Below are positions 9,758 to 18,825 of a stretch of 64,000 nucleotides of DNA, one piece after another; the stretch's first letter is position 1; each line of letters begins with the position of its first letter. The DNA lies in contig NZ_BPEV01000009.1 of the NCBI RefSeq assembly GCF_019654955.1, positions 62,001-126,000 on the forward strand, written 5' to 3'. Below the pieces are notes generated by a model, which was not told where the DNA came from, made no database searches, and saw nothing but the letters and a program-made list of their open reading frames with translations. The stretch is from Shewanella sp. KT0246. Lineage in GTDB: Bacteria > Pseudomonadota > Gammaproteobacteria > Enterobacterales > Shewanellaceae. Position numbers and translations under genes: made by a program.

Positions 9758-10921
9758 ATGATAACTCTTATCATTATAGTATTTATCGCTATTACAATCT
9801 CATTTCTTTGTAGTGTGTTTGAAGCGGTACTACTATCTGTTACCCCTAGTTATATTGCCAATTTGGCAAAAACTAATCCTAAAGCTGCTGAGCGGCTTGA
9901 TAAACAGAAACAAAATGTGGAATCACCACTGGTTTCTATTTTGACATTAAACACCATAGCCCATACCGTTGGTGCGGCTGTTGCAGGTGCACAAGCTGCA
10001 AAAGTTTTTGGTGATGAAATGCTCGGAGTATTCTCTGGTGTGCTTACCTTCTTAATTTTATTCTTTTCTGAAATCATCCCTAAAACATTAGGTGCAAATT
10101 ACTGGCGTTCACTAGCAGCACCTGTGTCATTGATTTTAGTTTGGATGGAAAGGCTCACTAAGCCGCTAATTTGGATGTCATCTCAAGTGACCAAATTAAT
10201 GGGCAAAGGTGACGAAGGCCAATATATTCGCCAAGAAATGAGTGCCATGGCTGAAATAGGCCTACGTTCAGGCGAGCTAGACAAGCAAGAGTCAGCGATT
10301 TTAACCCAAATGCTGTCAGTTAAAGAGATGCCAGTTTCTGCAATCATGACCCCAAGAACGGTTATGTTTAAGCTGCCATTACATTTATCTCAGGGCGAGT
10401 TTGTACAACAATATTTGGCCAAGCCTTTTACTCGAATTCCGGTTTATGAAAACGACCCAGATAACATCATTGGCTATGTTAACCGTAACAACATCATTCA
10501 AGCAGAACGCTATACGCCAAAGGAATCTATCGGGGTCTTGAAAAAAAACCTGTTAGTGATCCCTGAAACTGCAAAGATATTACCGATATTCGAATTAATG
10601 ATTAAGCGCAATACTAAGATTGCCATGATTGTTGATGAGTATGGGTCTGGCGAGGGTATTGTTACTTTAGAAGACATTGTCGAATCTTTACTTGGATTAG
10701 AAATTGTCGACTCAAACGATCCTGTTACCGATATGCAGCAGTTGGCTCGCAAGTTATGGAGCACACGCATGAAACATAAAGGTATAGTATTGTCAGATGA
10801 TGGTGAATTCTCTAAGCGAGAAGACATGAATAATGAGGAGCGCTTAAATGACAAACCCAAGCTCCAAATTACCAACACACAAGCAGCATCAAAACCTGTA
10901 AGTGATACGTCAATAGACTGA
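9758..10921 (+). CDS. CNNM/CBS-domain membrane protein (CorB/CorC, hemolysin-C-like)
   Basis: The 387-residue protein begins with a DUF21/CNNM transmembrane domain (residues 1-150, four hydrophobic stretches starting MITLIIIVFIAITISFLCSV) and continues with a CBS pair (about 195-320; MTPRTVMFKL, FTRIPVYENDPDNIIGYVN and IAMIVDEYGSGEGIVTLEDI). Members of this family are linked to Mg/Co efflux or membrane divalent-cation control. The C-terminal 60 residues are polar and lack the usual CorC_HlyC domain. It is transcribed away from rlmN. Confidence 0.88.
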   Translation: MITLIIIVFIAITISFLCSVFEAVLLSVTPSYIANLAKTNPKAAERLDKQKQNVESPLVSILTLNTIAHTVGAAVAGAQAAKVFGDEMLGVFSGVLTFLILFFSEIIPKTLGANYWRSLAAPVSLILVWMERLTKPLIWMSSQVTKLMGKGDEGQYIRQEMSAMAEIGLRSGELDKQESAILTQMLSVKEMPVSAIMTPRTVMFKLPLHLSQGEFVQQYLAKPFTRIPVYENDPDNIIGYVNRNNIIQAERYTPKESIGVLKKNLLVIPETAKILPIFELMIKRNTKIAMIVDEYGSGEGIVTLEDIVESLLGLEIVDSNDPVTDMQQLARKLWSTRMKHKGIVLSDDGEFSKREDMNNEERLNDKPKLQITNTQAASKPVSDTSID

Positions 10922-10952
10922 ACAGCATATTGAAGTAAAGTAACCATCAAAT

Positions 10953-10977
10953 AAAAGGGAGCATTGCTCCCTTTTTT
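10953..10977. terminator. Rho-independent terminator after the CNNM gene
   Basis: Stem GGGAGC/GCTCCC with loop ATT, A-run before and CTTTTTT after. Confidence 0.85.
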
Positions 10978-11084
10978 GACTAAAAATAGTTTTTAAAGCG
11001 TAAATAACAGGTGTAATCAGACACTGCAAAAAATGTCACCTAGCAAGGGAACTTTTAATCGTTCACCTTGTAAATATAGAGGAA

Positions 11085-12905
11085 ATGATGCCTAAAAATT
11101 ACACGCTATCGCTCGCTCATATCAATGACACGCATTCAAATTTCGAGCCCAGCAAAATTCAATTTAACTTGACTGTTGATGGTCAAAAATATCAAGCGGA
11201 AACCAAAACTGGCGGCTATGCTCGCCTCAGTTATCAAATCGAAGCTGCCAGAAAAAGAGCCCAAAACACTGATCAAGCATTCATGTTTCTTCACGGTGGT
11301 GATAGCTTTCAAGGCACTTTATATTTTCGCGAATTTCAAGGCGCTGCCAATGCCCATTTATTAAATATGTTAAAACCCGACGCCATGGTGTTGGGTAATC
11401 ATGAAATTGATGCCGGCAACAGCCCGGTGTTAGCCTTTTTAAATCGTATTGAATTCCCGCTATTGGCTGGCAATATGGATTTAACTGAAGAGCTATTAGA
11501 TAAAGAGGGACGCTTAAAGAATCATCCGATGCTATTGGATTATGATAACAAGCAACAATGTGCCAAGTTTTTGCTAAAACCCTTTTATGATAAGCAAATC
11601 GCCATTGTTGGAATTACTTTAGATCAGATGCCTCTCATTGCTCGCCCAGATCCTGATACTCACTTTATTAATGCCATCGAAACGACTAAAAATACGGTCG
11701 ACATCCTTAAAAATCAAGGTGTTGACCATATCATAATTCTTAGTCACCTTGGCCTTGACCAAGACCGAGAGCTTGCCGAAAAAGTTGACGGTATCAGCAT
11801 TATTGTCGGTGGCCACTCCCACACCTTACAAGGTAGCTTTAGCGATTTAGGGTTAAGCCACACGGATTACGCAGAAACCATAAACAATACCCCGATTATT
11901 CATGCCAGCAAATACGCTGAAGTATTGGGACTTGCCGAAATTGAATTTGATGAGCAAGGAAGTTGCACTGCTATCAATGGCAATAACTACTTTATGCTTG
12001 ATGAACAGATTGAAGTATCTCACTTACCATCAAGCAAAGAAGACGCTACCTCGAAAACACGAGAATCTATAAATGCCTCGTCAATAATAACTGCAGAGCC
12101 AATAATAACTGCAGAGCCAATAATAACTGCTGAGAAAGTATCAAAAGTAATCACAACATTAAAAGCGCACCCTGGCGTGTTAGGCTGCGAGGCTTGTGCT
12201 GAAGTACACGAAACAATTATGCGCGATTACCGCCCTGCGCTTAATGCACTTGAAGAGCAAGTACTGGCACATATTCCAAGAGATTTAATCCATACCCGCT
12301 TGCCAAGTAAACACTTTCCTCATGGCAGCGAAATAGCTCCATGGGTGTGTCGTAGTATGTTCAAAGCGACCAAATTGTCTGAACCCAAATTAGACTTTGC
12401 CTTACATAATGCAGGCGGAGTTAGGCAGTCACTAAATAAAGGAAACTTATCGGTAGCTGATGTACTCGGTCGGATATTGCCATTCGAACTTCCATTAGTT
12501 AAATATCAAATCCAAGGTAAATATTTATATCAAGTGCTTGAGTCTGCTATTAACTCAGCAACGAATAATGGCGTTACTGGTACTGGTGCAGGTAGCTTCC
12601 CTTATACCTATGGCATACGCTACTTTTATGATGGCAATCTTGCGATGAACCATCGCATTACACTCATTGAAGAGTTCCAGCAAGGTGAATGGCGAAAAAT
12701 CGATACTGAAAAGCTTTATATAGGTGTATCCAGCGCATATACCGCAGCGGGTAAAGAAGGCTATGACGCACTGTTAAAGGCACATTGGCAACAAGATTTG
12801 AATACCATGACATTACCTGAAGCATTTGTAGACTTTGTATCTCAACACGGCAACTTAATTGAAAATCCATTACAACCCAATGTGTACTACGTCAGTCACA
12901 GATAA
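11085..12905 (+). CDS. UshA-like 5'-nucleotidase / metallophosphoesterase, no signal peptide
   Basis: The 606-residue protein has the N-terminal metallophosphatase domain (LAHINDTHSNFEP, HGGDSFQGTLYF, VLGNHEIDAG, ILSHLGLDQDRELA, VGGHSHT) and the C-terminal 5'-nucleotidase domain (HNAGGVRQSLNKGNLSVADV, VSSAYTAAGKEGYDALL). Family members hydrolyse nucleotides or UDP-sugars, usually in the periplasm. Here the metal motif starts at residue 12 with no signal peptide, so a cytoplasmic location is likely, or export needs another route. The start ATG-ATG follows GAGG. An in-frame 18-bp tandem repeat lies in the linker between domains. Confidence 0.85.
   Translation: MMPKNYTLSLAHINDTHSNFEPSKIQFNLTVDGQKYQAETKTGGYARLSYQIEAARKRAQNTDQAFMFLHGGDSFQGTLYFREFQGAANAHLLNMLKPDAMVLGNHEIDAGNSPVLAFLNRIEFPLLAGNMDLTEELLDKEGRLKNHPMLLDYDNKQQCAKFLLKPFYDKQIAIVGITLDQMPLIARPDPDTHFINAIETTKNTVDILKNQGVDHIIILSHLGLDQDRELAEKVDGISIIVGGHSHTLQGSFSDLGLSHTDYAETINNTPIIHASKYAEVLGLAEIEFDEQGSCTAINGNNYFMLDEQIEVSHLPSSKEDATSKTRESINASSIITAEPIITAEPIITAEKVSKVITTLKAHPGVLGCEACAEVHETIMRDYRPALNALEEQVLAHIPRDLIHTRLPSKHFPHGSEIAPWVCRSMFKATKLSEPKLDFALHNAGGVRQSLNKGNLSVADVLGRILPFELPLVKYQIQGKYLYQVLESAINSATNNGVTGTGAGSFPYTYGIRYFYDGNLAMNHRITLIEEFQQGEWRKIDTEKLYIGVSSAYTAAGKEGYDALLKAHWQQDLNTMTLPEAFVDFVSQHGNLIENPLQPNVYYVSHR
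12083..12133 (+). repeat. In-frame 18-bp tandem repeat in the UshA-like gene
   Basis: Two perfect units of AATAATAACTGCAGAGCC (12083-12100, 12101-12118) are followed by a third partial one. They encode repeats of IITAEP in the linker between the two domains. Confidence 0.9.
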
Positions 12906-13138
12906 CGCGAATTAGGTGATACATTGCCTCAATGCCAGTTATCACTCATTCAGTAAATATCAACTATAAAACCTTATATATCAGTTAAGGTTAATATTAT
13001 TTATGATAATGTAGTATTCACAAATCTGCAGCTGATCACAGACCCTGTGCTGGCTTCATGATTTAATGCTGTATCTTTATGTGGATTCATGACTTGAATC
13101 ATTGCAAATATTAGCCTAATCAAATAGGAAACGGTTTC

Positions 13139-13441
13139 ATGAAAGCAAAATTAATCAAATTAGCAGCTGCAGCAACATTAGCGTTAGGCGTATCTTCAGC
13201 TTGGGCTGCTGGTATCATGCACCAAGGTGAAGTTCTAGAAACAATGAACAGCGGTGGCTACACATACGTACAAGTTAAAGCTGAAGATAAAACGTTTTGG
13301 GCAGCAGGTCCTCAAGTTGAAATCACTAAAGGCGATACTGTTAGCATGAATGAGCAAATGTGGATGAACGACTTCACAAGCAGCACGCTAAACAAAACGT
13401 TTGAAGAATTATTATTTGTAGGCAAAATCGAGAAGAAATAA
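13139..13441 (+). CDS. Small secreted NrfJ-like protein
   Basis: A 100-residue protein with a clear signal peptide (1-23, ending SSAWA). The mature part contains GEVLETMNSGGYTYVQVK, FWAAGPQ and LNKTFEELLFVG, a pattern I associate with the NrfJ-related small periplasmic beta proteins of Shewanella and relatives. The role of the family is not settled; it has been tied by name to nitrite reduction clusters, but no such gene is nearby here. It is a single-gene unit with its own terminator; the ATG follows AGGAAAC. Confidence 0.65.
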   Translation: MKAKLIKLAAAATLALGVSSAWAAGIMHQGEVLETMNSGGYTYVQVKAEDKTFWAAGPQVEITKGDTVSMNEQMWMNDFTSSTLNKTFEELLFVGKIEKK

Positions 13442-13467
13442 CTCGTTTTAGTTTCAGATAAATAGAT

Positions 13468-13499
13468 AATCGGCTAATTTATGTTAGCCGATTTTTTTT
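13468..13499 (+). terminator. Terminator after the NrfJ-like gene
   Basis: Ten-base-pair stem AATCGGCTAA/TTAGCCGATT with a T-run of eight. Confidence 0.88.
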
Positions 13500-13554
13500 G
13501 ACTCCATTTTGATGATGGGTTTTATGGTCTTTAATACAGTAAGCTTTAAAAATT

Positions 13555-14064
13555 ATGAACAACCAATTAGCCATCACCTCTTTTAAACCTAAGTTTGCAG
13601 AGCCAGTCAGTTTACTTGTTCATCAATGTGTTCAGCATATTGTGCACCCAAGATACAGTGCGGAGCAATTAAATGCATGGTCAGAGTCCCCTCGCTCTAA
13701 AAAGCACTGGTCACAACGCTTACAGCGAAGTCAGAGCTGGATTATGATTAGAGATAACCAAGATAATGACTTGCCAGAGGTGGTTGGACTGATTAACGTT
13801 GAAACCCATTTTCATAGTCGTGGCTATATAGATAGCTTATATATTTTACCATCGCTGCAACGTCAAGGATTGGCTGGAGAACTTTATCAAACACTAGAGG
13901 CTTGGGCTCAACAACAAAATTACTCATCATTAAGTGTCGATGCTTCTTATTTATCTAAAGGCTTTTTTCTCAAGCAAGGGTTTAAACAGATTCAGCCGAG
14001 TTATCAGATAACCAAAGACCAAGTACTCAATGGATTCTATATGACTAAGGAGTTAGGTAAATGA
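13555..14064 (+). CDS. GNAT-family N-acetyltransferase
   Basis: A 169-residue GCN5-related acetyltransferase. The acetyl-CoA motif A is in IDSLYILPSLQRQGLAGELYQTLE (RQGLAG is the phosphate-binding loop), followed by LSVDASYLSKGFFLKQGFKQI, the typical motif B region. An N-terminal segment of this type (VHQCVQHIVHPRYSAEQLNAW) is common to the small PhnO/YafP-like acetyltransferases. The substrate cannot be told from sequence. It is a lone gene. Confidence 0.88.
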   Translation: MNNQLAITSFKPKFAEPVSLLVHQCVQHIVHPRYSAEQLNAWSESPRSKKHWSQRLQRSQSWIMIRDNQDNDLPEVVGLINVETHFHSRGYIDSLYILPSLQRQGLAGELYQTLEAWAQQQNYSSLSVDASYLSKGFFLKQGFKQIQPSYQITKDQVLNGFYMTKELGK

Positions 14065-14119
14065 ATCTTTCGCTCACTAACTCATCGTACAATTCAAACT
14101 TCTAGCTGTTTAACCAGTA

Positions 14120-14332
14120 TTACTTTTTCAATAAAGGCTGCAGCATTTCTTCTAAACCATTTAACTTTACTTCGTACATCAAAGCTAATTGCTCACCTAA
14201 CTTCCCTTCGGGAAAACCTTTACCATGAAACCAAACTAAATATGGCTCTGGCAGTTCTAGCAGCTTTCTACCAGCGTACTTTCCAAACGGCATTTTTTGA
14301 TTGATTGCTTCTAACAATAAAGCTTCATTCAT
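14120..14332 (-). CDS. DUF3820 family small protein
   Basis: A 70-residue protein with the motif MPFGKYAGRKLLELPEPYLV followed by WFHGKGFPEGKLGEQLA. This is the DUF3820 family, annotated in places as a quorum-sensing-regulated virulence factor, with no proven function here. The length is usual. It is convergent with the GNAT gene. Confidence 0.85.
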   Translation of the reverse strand: MNEALLLEAINQKMPFGKYAGRKLLELPEPYLVWFHGKGFPEGKLGEQLALMYEVKLNGLEEMLQPLLKK

Positions 14333-14995
14333 AAATTAGTAATCCCATAACTTTCTCTCAAGCTGGCGCAGAATAAGCAAAAATATAATAAACACAGCTT
14401 AATTATTAAGTGATGGATTTTTGCAGTAAAGGGATACCTAATCAAGCTTACTGTGATAATTCACTATCGATTGCACTTTATTATACAGAACTCAGTATAT
14501 CGTTTAGGAATATCAACCAGCTTAATAATACTATTTAGCTATAAATTAGGACGACAGTTAGCTAGTCGACAAGCCTTCATTGATGATTTAAATATTCGCG
14601 TCAATGTTTTTACGCCTTAAGCTACTCATAATTAAGGGGTTAAGCCATTCAATATTGCAGTGAACTCAATAAGTCAAAAAAACGCCAAACACATGTATTA
14701 GTCAAAAATTCACGGTTCAGTCAAAACGGCCATAACGTCAATTTACCACCAATTGACCTGTTACAACTCTCCACATAAAGTTAATAACATTAAAGCTAAA
14801 TGTTGCCAATGAATGGCATTTGTTTTATTGACAATGCTGCATAATTTGGCTGATTTGTTCAAGACTGTGACTGTGGTAATAGGTTCAAGACTGTGTTTGA
14901 TGCGTTCAAGACTGTGTTTGGATTATTTAAGACTGAGTATAACAACAACGAGTGTTTATAAAGCCGTTCTCGTTGTCCCATCAGGAGAAGTAAAG
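14333..14995. other. Gene-free 660-base region upstream of parA
   Basis: No convincing gene is visible. The first 500 bases are AT-rich with scattered stops. The last 140 bases hold the phased repeats before the ParA gene. An open frame from 14813 runs through the repeats into ParA, but the ParA family N-terminus and an AGGAGAAG site place the true start at 14996. Confidence 0.6.
14857..14937 (+). promoter_or_regulatory. Helically phased direct repeats upstream of parA (candidate operator / centromere)
   Basis: GTTCAAGACTGTG occurs three times exactly at 14857, 14883 and 14904, with a weaker fourth copy ATTTAAGACTGAG at 14925. Spacing between starts is 26, 21 and 21 bases, so copies 2-4 lie on the same face of the helix. 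They end about 60 bases before the ParA start. Ribbon-helix-helix partner proteins of ParA typically bind such arrays; binding here is inferred. Confidence 0.65.
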
Positions 14996-15742
14996 ATGAT
15001 CATATTAGTCGGTGGAGAAAAAGGTGGAAGTGGCAAGAGCTGTCTCGCACAGAATGTTGCTGTTTTTCTCGCGAAAGATGCTAAATCAAGCATCATCATG
15101 GTTGATTGTGACCCCCAAAGAACAACATCAGACTGGATCCAAGCAAGAAACAATAATCCTGATCTGCCCGCCATCAATTGCGTGCAGTTATATGGAAAAA
15201 TCCGTAATGATTTACTCAGCCTTGAACAACATTATGACTATGTCATCGTCGATTGTGGTGGCCAAGATAACTTAGCTTTACGCGCCACATTGTCAGTCGC
15301 CTCACATGCATTAATGCCTTTACGCCCAAAACGCCGTGACCTAAAAACCGTGGAGCATATGGATGATATCATCGCGACCTGTAAGATGATTAACCCAAAA
15401 ATGAAAGCTTCATTTGTGATAACTCAATGCCCAAGTTTACCCAATCAAGCGGGTAGAATTTTTGAAGCCAAAGAAGTGTGCAATACCTTTGATATCAATG
15501 TTCTTGAGTCAATAACATACAGTCGTAATATTTACGATGACAGTGAAGAGTCAGGTTTATCTGTTATTGAAATAGACCCTAGCGGAAAAGCGGCTAACGA
15601 AATTCGCAATATTGCCTGTGAATTGCTTGAAGTTAAAAATGCACAGCAACTTATCCAACAACGTAATGATGCCGGTAATGTTACGCAGCTGAGGGGGACT
15701 TATGGGGCTAGCAGATCTCAAGAAAAACGTTACGCCATGTAA
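14996..15742 (+). CDS. parA: ParA-family ATPase (deviant Walker A)
   Basis: A 248-residue MinD/ParA ATPase. The deviant Walker A motif is GGEKGGSGKS (residues 6-15), Walker A' is IIMVDCDPQRTTSDW and Walker B is YDYVIVDCGGQD. No N-terminal helix-turn-helix is present, as in small type Ib plasmid ParA proteins. The ATG at 14996 follows AGGAGAAG. It overlaps the next gene, a ribbon-helix-helix protein, by 41 bases, and phased repeats lie upstream, so the three parts look like a complete partition-type cassette. Cargo may be DNA or a protein complex; the chromosomal setting leaves this open. Confidence 0.88.
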   Translation: MIILVGGEKGGSGKSCLAQNVAVFLAKDAKSSIIMVDCDPQRTTSDWIQARNNNPDLPAINCVQLYGKIRNDLLSLEQHYDYVIVDCGGQDNLALRATLSVASHALMPLRPKRRDLKTVEHMDDIIATCKMINPKMKASFVITQCPSLPNQAGRIFEAKEVCNTFDINVLESITYSRNIYDDSEESGLSVIEIDPSGKAANEIRNIACELLEVKNAQQLIQQRNDAGNVTQLRGTYGASRSQEKRYAM

Positions 15743-16103
15743 ATCTCAATTTTCGCCACAAATGTCGGTTGATGATTTTATTGAAGCAGCAAACTTGTAC
15801 GCTATGGGTAAACAGCCCAATAATAGAACTCAAGATGATTCAAATAAAAAAGCAATGGAGCAACTTTTAGCGTTAACACAAGCCAATGAGCCATTAAATG
15901 AAACGTCGCAATCAACAGGTAAATCGCAGCCTTTTAGAAGGGCAACGTTTACATTAAGTGAGGCAGCTATCGAGCAACTTACGGCATTGAGTTTAAGCAG
16001 CCATAGCGCAAAATCGAAACTAATAAGGCAACTTATCCAACAGCACTTTCTATTATCCGAACCAGAACAGCGGGCAATAGAAAATGAAATAAATATAAAG
16101 TAA
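15702..16103 (+). CDS. Ribbon-helix-helix partner protein of ParA
   Basis: A 133-residue protein with a good Shine-Dalgarno (GAGGGGG) inside the end of parA. The N-terminus MGLADLKKN is short and basic, as in proteins that stimulate ParA ATPases through an N-terminal peptide. The middle is polar and likely disordered. The C-terminal part (about 83-122) begins with a strand FRRATFTLSEAAIEQL followed by two helices, HSAKSKLIRQLIQQHF, which fits a CopG/MetJ-type ribbon-helix-helix. It is probably the DNA-binding partner and autoregulator that binds the upstream repeats. Confidence 0.7.
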   Translation: MGLADLKKNVTPCKSQFSPQMSVDDFIEAANLYAMGKQPNNRTQDDSNKKAMEQLLALTQANEPLNETSQSTGKSQPFRRATFTLSEAAIEQLTALSLSSHSAKSKLIRQLIQQHFLLSEPEQRAIENEINIK

Positions 16104-16164
16104 AAAATTATCCACTTCTTATTAAGTAACGTACTAGAAAAATAACAATACCTCCCCCTATTTG

Positions 16165-16200
16165 ACTGGCATCAACGTAAGTTGTTTGCCAGTTTTTTTT
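16165..16200 (+). terminator. Terminator after the parA operon
   Basis: Stem ACTGGCA-CAAC paired with GTTG-TGCCAGT, loop GTAA, followed by eight T. Confidence 0.85.
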
Positions 16201-16315
16201 ACTTCAAAAAATCATATTAAATTTAATTAGTATTAGTATTCACTAAACTGCCCTTGAATTTTTCTCTCAATCGCCCAATAACTTATTTAAGCTTATTACT
16301 CATCAAGGAAGGCAT

Positions 16316-17140
16316 ATGTTTGCATTGTTGGTTCTGATCATTATTTCAGTTATTGCCATTGGTCTGATTATCTCTAAACCAAAGCGAACTCAGCGCCGCA
16401 GAGAAAAAACCGTCCAACAACCTTTCCCCAAAGAGTGGCGTCAAATTCTTAAACGTCGATTTCCCTACTTCAAAGCTATGCCAACCGATCTGCAATTACA
16501 ATTGAAAAAACACATCCAAATTTTTATCGAAGAAAAAGAGTTTGTGGGCTGTGATGGTTTTCAAATAACGGATGAGGTAAAAGTCACCATTGCAGCGCAA
16601 GCTTGCTTATTATTACTGAATCGACAAACTGATTTTTATCCAAAACTCAAACAAATCTTGGTTTACCCATACGCCTTTATTGTCGAAAAAAGAGGAACAG
16701 ATTTTGCGGGTGTTGAGTCAAATCAGCGTAATGTTTTGTTAGGTGAGTCATGGGGCAATGGTAAAATTATTCTCTCTTGGAAAAGCACTCTTGATGGAGC
16801 TGCAGATCCATTCGATGGCCAAAACGTTGTTATTCACGAATTTGCCCACCAGCTTGATCAAGAAAACGGCCAAGCAAACGGAGCTCCGCCTCTTAGAGAT
16901 ATAACAGATTACTCAGCCTGGTCAAAAGTATTAGGCCAAGAATTCGAAAGCTTACAGCATTGTGCAAGACAGCAAATCCCTTCTTTATTTAACTATTACG
17001 GCGCAACTAATCCTGCTGAGTTTTTTGCGGTTATTAGCGAAACCTTTTTTGAAAAGCCACAGGAATTTTACCAACAACACAATTTGCTTTATAAAGAGTT
17101 AAGTCACTTTTATCAGCTTGACCCTATCAACTGGCAGTAA
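16316..17140 (+). CDS. mtfA: Zinc-dependent peptidase MtfA (DgsA anti-repressor type)
   Basis: The 274-residue protein has a short N-terminal hydrophobic segment (about 2-20) and the MtfA core, including the metalloprotease motif HEFAHQLDQE (His174, Glu175, His178) and NPAEFFAVISETFFEKP near the C-terminus. In E. coli MtfA is an aminopeptidase that binds the repressor Mlc. The N-terminal membrane segment would tether it to the inner membrane. No neighbour suggests the local substrate. Confidence 0.92.
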   Translation: MFALLVLIIISVIAIGLIISKPKRTQRRREKTVQQPFPKEWRQILKRRFPYFKAMPTDLQLQLKKHIQIFIEEKEFVGCDGFQITDEVKVTIAAQACLLLLNRQTDFYPKLKQILVYPYAFIVEKRGTDFAGVESNQRNVLLGESWGNGKIILSWKSTLDGAADPFDGQNVVIHEFAHQLDQENGQANGAPPLRDITDYSAWSKVLGQEFESLQHCARQQIPSLFNYYGATNPAEFFAVISETFFEKPQEFYQQHNLLYKELSHFYQLDPINWQ

Positions 17141-17185
17141 TTTCATTGTTAGTTGATTTATCATAAAAATGAACAAGGAATTTCC

Positions 17186-17662
17186 ATGCAAAATGCACTG
17201 CTTACCTTCCTATTAACCAGCAGCTTATGGGTGATGTCATCGCTTCCCGCTGAAGCCAATGACATCATCTCAATAGAATCTAAACAGCAGGCTGATACGC
17301 TATTAGATCAACTGCATCAAGACGCCAGTGATGCTAACTGGGACAATTACTTTTCTTTGTACCATGCCAACGCTATCTTCCTCGGAACCGATGCCACTGA
17401 ACGTTGGGATATGAAGCAATTTTCAGGCTATGCAAGACCTACAGATGGTTGGCATTATGAGGTTAAATCTCGCCAGTTATTGCAGTTTGACAATACCATC
17501 ATGTTTGATGAGTTACTTGAAAGCGCCAGTTATGGATTGTGTCGTGGCACAGGAGCATTGCAATTAACCGATGATGGCTGGAAGATAGTGCAATATCATT
17601 TAAGCATTGCCGTTCCTAATGAAGATGCTCAAGCGGTGGCCAGGCTTATTAAGAAAAATTAA
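17186..17662 (+). CDS. Secreted SnoaL/NTF2-like protein
   Basis: The ATG at 17186 follows AAGGA and opens a signal peptide (MQNALLTFLLTSSLWVMSS, cleavage after AEA). The mature 130 residues read as a DUF4440/SnoaL-like cone fold: QADTLLDQLHQDASDANWDN, YFSLYHANAIFLGTDATERW and a closing DGWKIVQYHLSIAVPN. Such folds bind small ligands or act as nonspecific accessory domains; no catalytic set can be assigned. An earlier in-frame ATG at 17153 is disfavoured because it would put eleven polar residues before the signal peptide. Confidence 0.75.
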   Translation: MQNALLTFLLTSSLWVMSSLPAEANDIISIESKQQADTLLDQLHQDASDANWDNYFSLYHANAIFLGTDATERWDMKQFSGYARPTDGWHYEVKSRQLLQFDNTIMFDELLESASYGLCRGTGALQLTDDGWKIVQYHLSIAVPNEDAQAVARLIKKN

Positions 17663-17707
17663 CCTTTTAAAATAGAACAAATAGGTTCTCAAAGTGGAGA
17701 GCCTTTA

Positions 17708-17746
17708 CCAAAAGGCCTGTGAATTAATCAACCCACAGGCCTTTTG
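17708..17746. terminator. Bidirectional terminator between convergent genes
   Basis: Stem AAAAGGCCTGTG/CACAGGCCTTTT around a loop of about 12 bases, A-run and T-run on the two sides. Confidence 0.8.
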
Positions 17747-17771
17747 TTTAATCATCAAATCCATTCAACAG

Positions 17772-18695
17772 CTAAAACTGCATATGCTCATCGATAATGC
17801 TAAGTATCCGGTCTTTTAACCACATAGGCCCATAATCATTCATATCGTTATGCCTTGAATCCTCAATCTTGACCACAGCGATATTTGTTGCATCTTCTGC
17901 CTCAGTAGGCAGAACGCCTTCATCCGCAGGATAGTCACTTGCTCTTATTGATAGCACATCAATTGCCTTATCTCTTGGTAAAGGCACTCTACGGTGATCT
18001 AAGGTAATAATACGGCTAATGTAATCCACTTGACTCTCTTCAAACTGGCTAGCATCCGATGATTCGCTCTTACCATTGGTTACAGCCACAGCTTTTTCAT
18101 CAGGGTTCTTTATTTCAAGAGCATTTGTATCTAGATCATTTACATAAAGAGTAGTCGCACCATTGGTTGCGAGTAATGCTGAGATATCACCACCATTTGA
18201 ATGACCTATTAAGGTGATATGTTCAAAATCAAAATTTGAACTAGAGTAAGGGTAAACATCCGGCGTATGCAGTTGATTAACGTACTGGTCACTAAAATAA
18301 TACTGAATAAAATTCAGCGTATCAGCACCACGTTGCCAATTTTCAGCACGAGTTTGTGCAAACGGCTGAACTCTTGATAAAGGAGGATCTGAAGGTAACT
18401 CGTGGCGAACTGCAATAACCAAATACCCTTGCTGCTGAAAGTGCTGGCTTATAAATTGATACTCAGTGTGCAGCAGACCATATCCCGAACTTAATATCAT
18501 CACCGGACATTGGCGGTTATCTTTGCAATTATACTCTGCTGCTGGGTAATAAAGCTCAACTGGAATCAATCGTTGCCGTGAGTGATCTTCAACAACAATG
18601 CTGTCTGAATGAAGTTGTTGGGTTGAGGGTAAGTTATTTAACTCAGCTGCAATCAAGTTTGATATGAGCATGCTCGCTACTAATATACTTGTCAT
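17772..18695 (-). CDS. Secreted alpha/beta-hydrolase
   Basis: An exported serine hydrolase of about 307 residues. The nucleophile elbow is GHSNGG in ITLIGHSNGGDISALLATNG, and the oxyanion-hole region is PVMILSSGYGLLHTEY. A His near the C-terminus in KIEDSRHNDMNDYGPMW is the likely catalytic His. The shape resembles platelet-activating-factor acetylhydrolase or dienelactone-type hydrolases; the substrate is unknown. The start is uncertain: I use the ATG at 18695, which opens a hydrophobic signal segment; a TTG at 18845 inside the upstream gene would add 50 residues. Confidence 0.7.
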   Translation of the reverse strand: MTSILVASMLISNLIAAELNNLPSTQQLHSDSIVVEDHSRQRLIPVELYYPAAEYNCKDNRQCPVMILSSGYGLLHTEYQFISQHFQQQGYLVIAVRHELPSDPPLSRVQPFAQTRAENWQRGADTLNFIQYYFSDQYVNQLHTPDVYPYSSSNFDFEHITLIGHSNGGDISALLATNGATTLYVNDLDTNALEIKNPDEKAVAVTNGKSESSDASQFEESQVDYISRIITLDHRRVPLPRDKAIDVLSIRASDYPADEGVLPTEAEDATNIAVVKIEDSRHNDMNDYGPMWLKDRILSIIDEHMQF

Positions 18696-18825
18696 TAGTG
18701 ATCTTGATATGAGAGTTCTAGTTATAAGGGCTTTGAGCGCAATCGAAAAATAGACGCTCGCAAAATTTAGTCGTTTGAACAATGTTGAATAACCTAAGTT
18801 AATTAACGATAAATGACTCAAGACT

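Noticed and set aside
14813..14995. Upstream extension of ParA by 61 residues
   Set aside because: It would translate through the operator-like repeats, and the ParA family N-terminus with a clear Shine-Dalgarno is at 14996.
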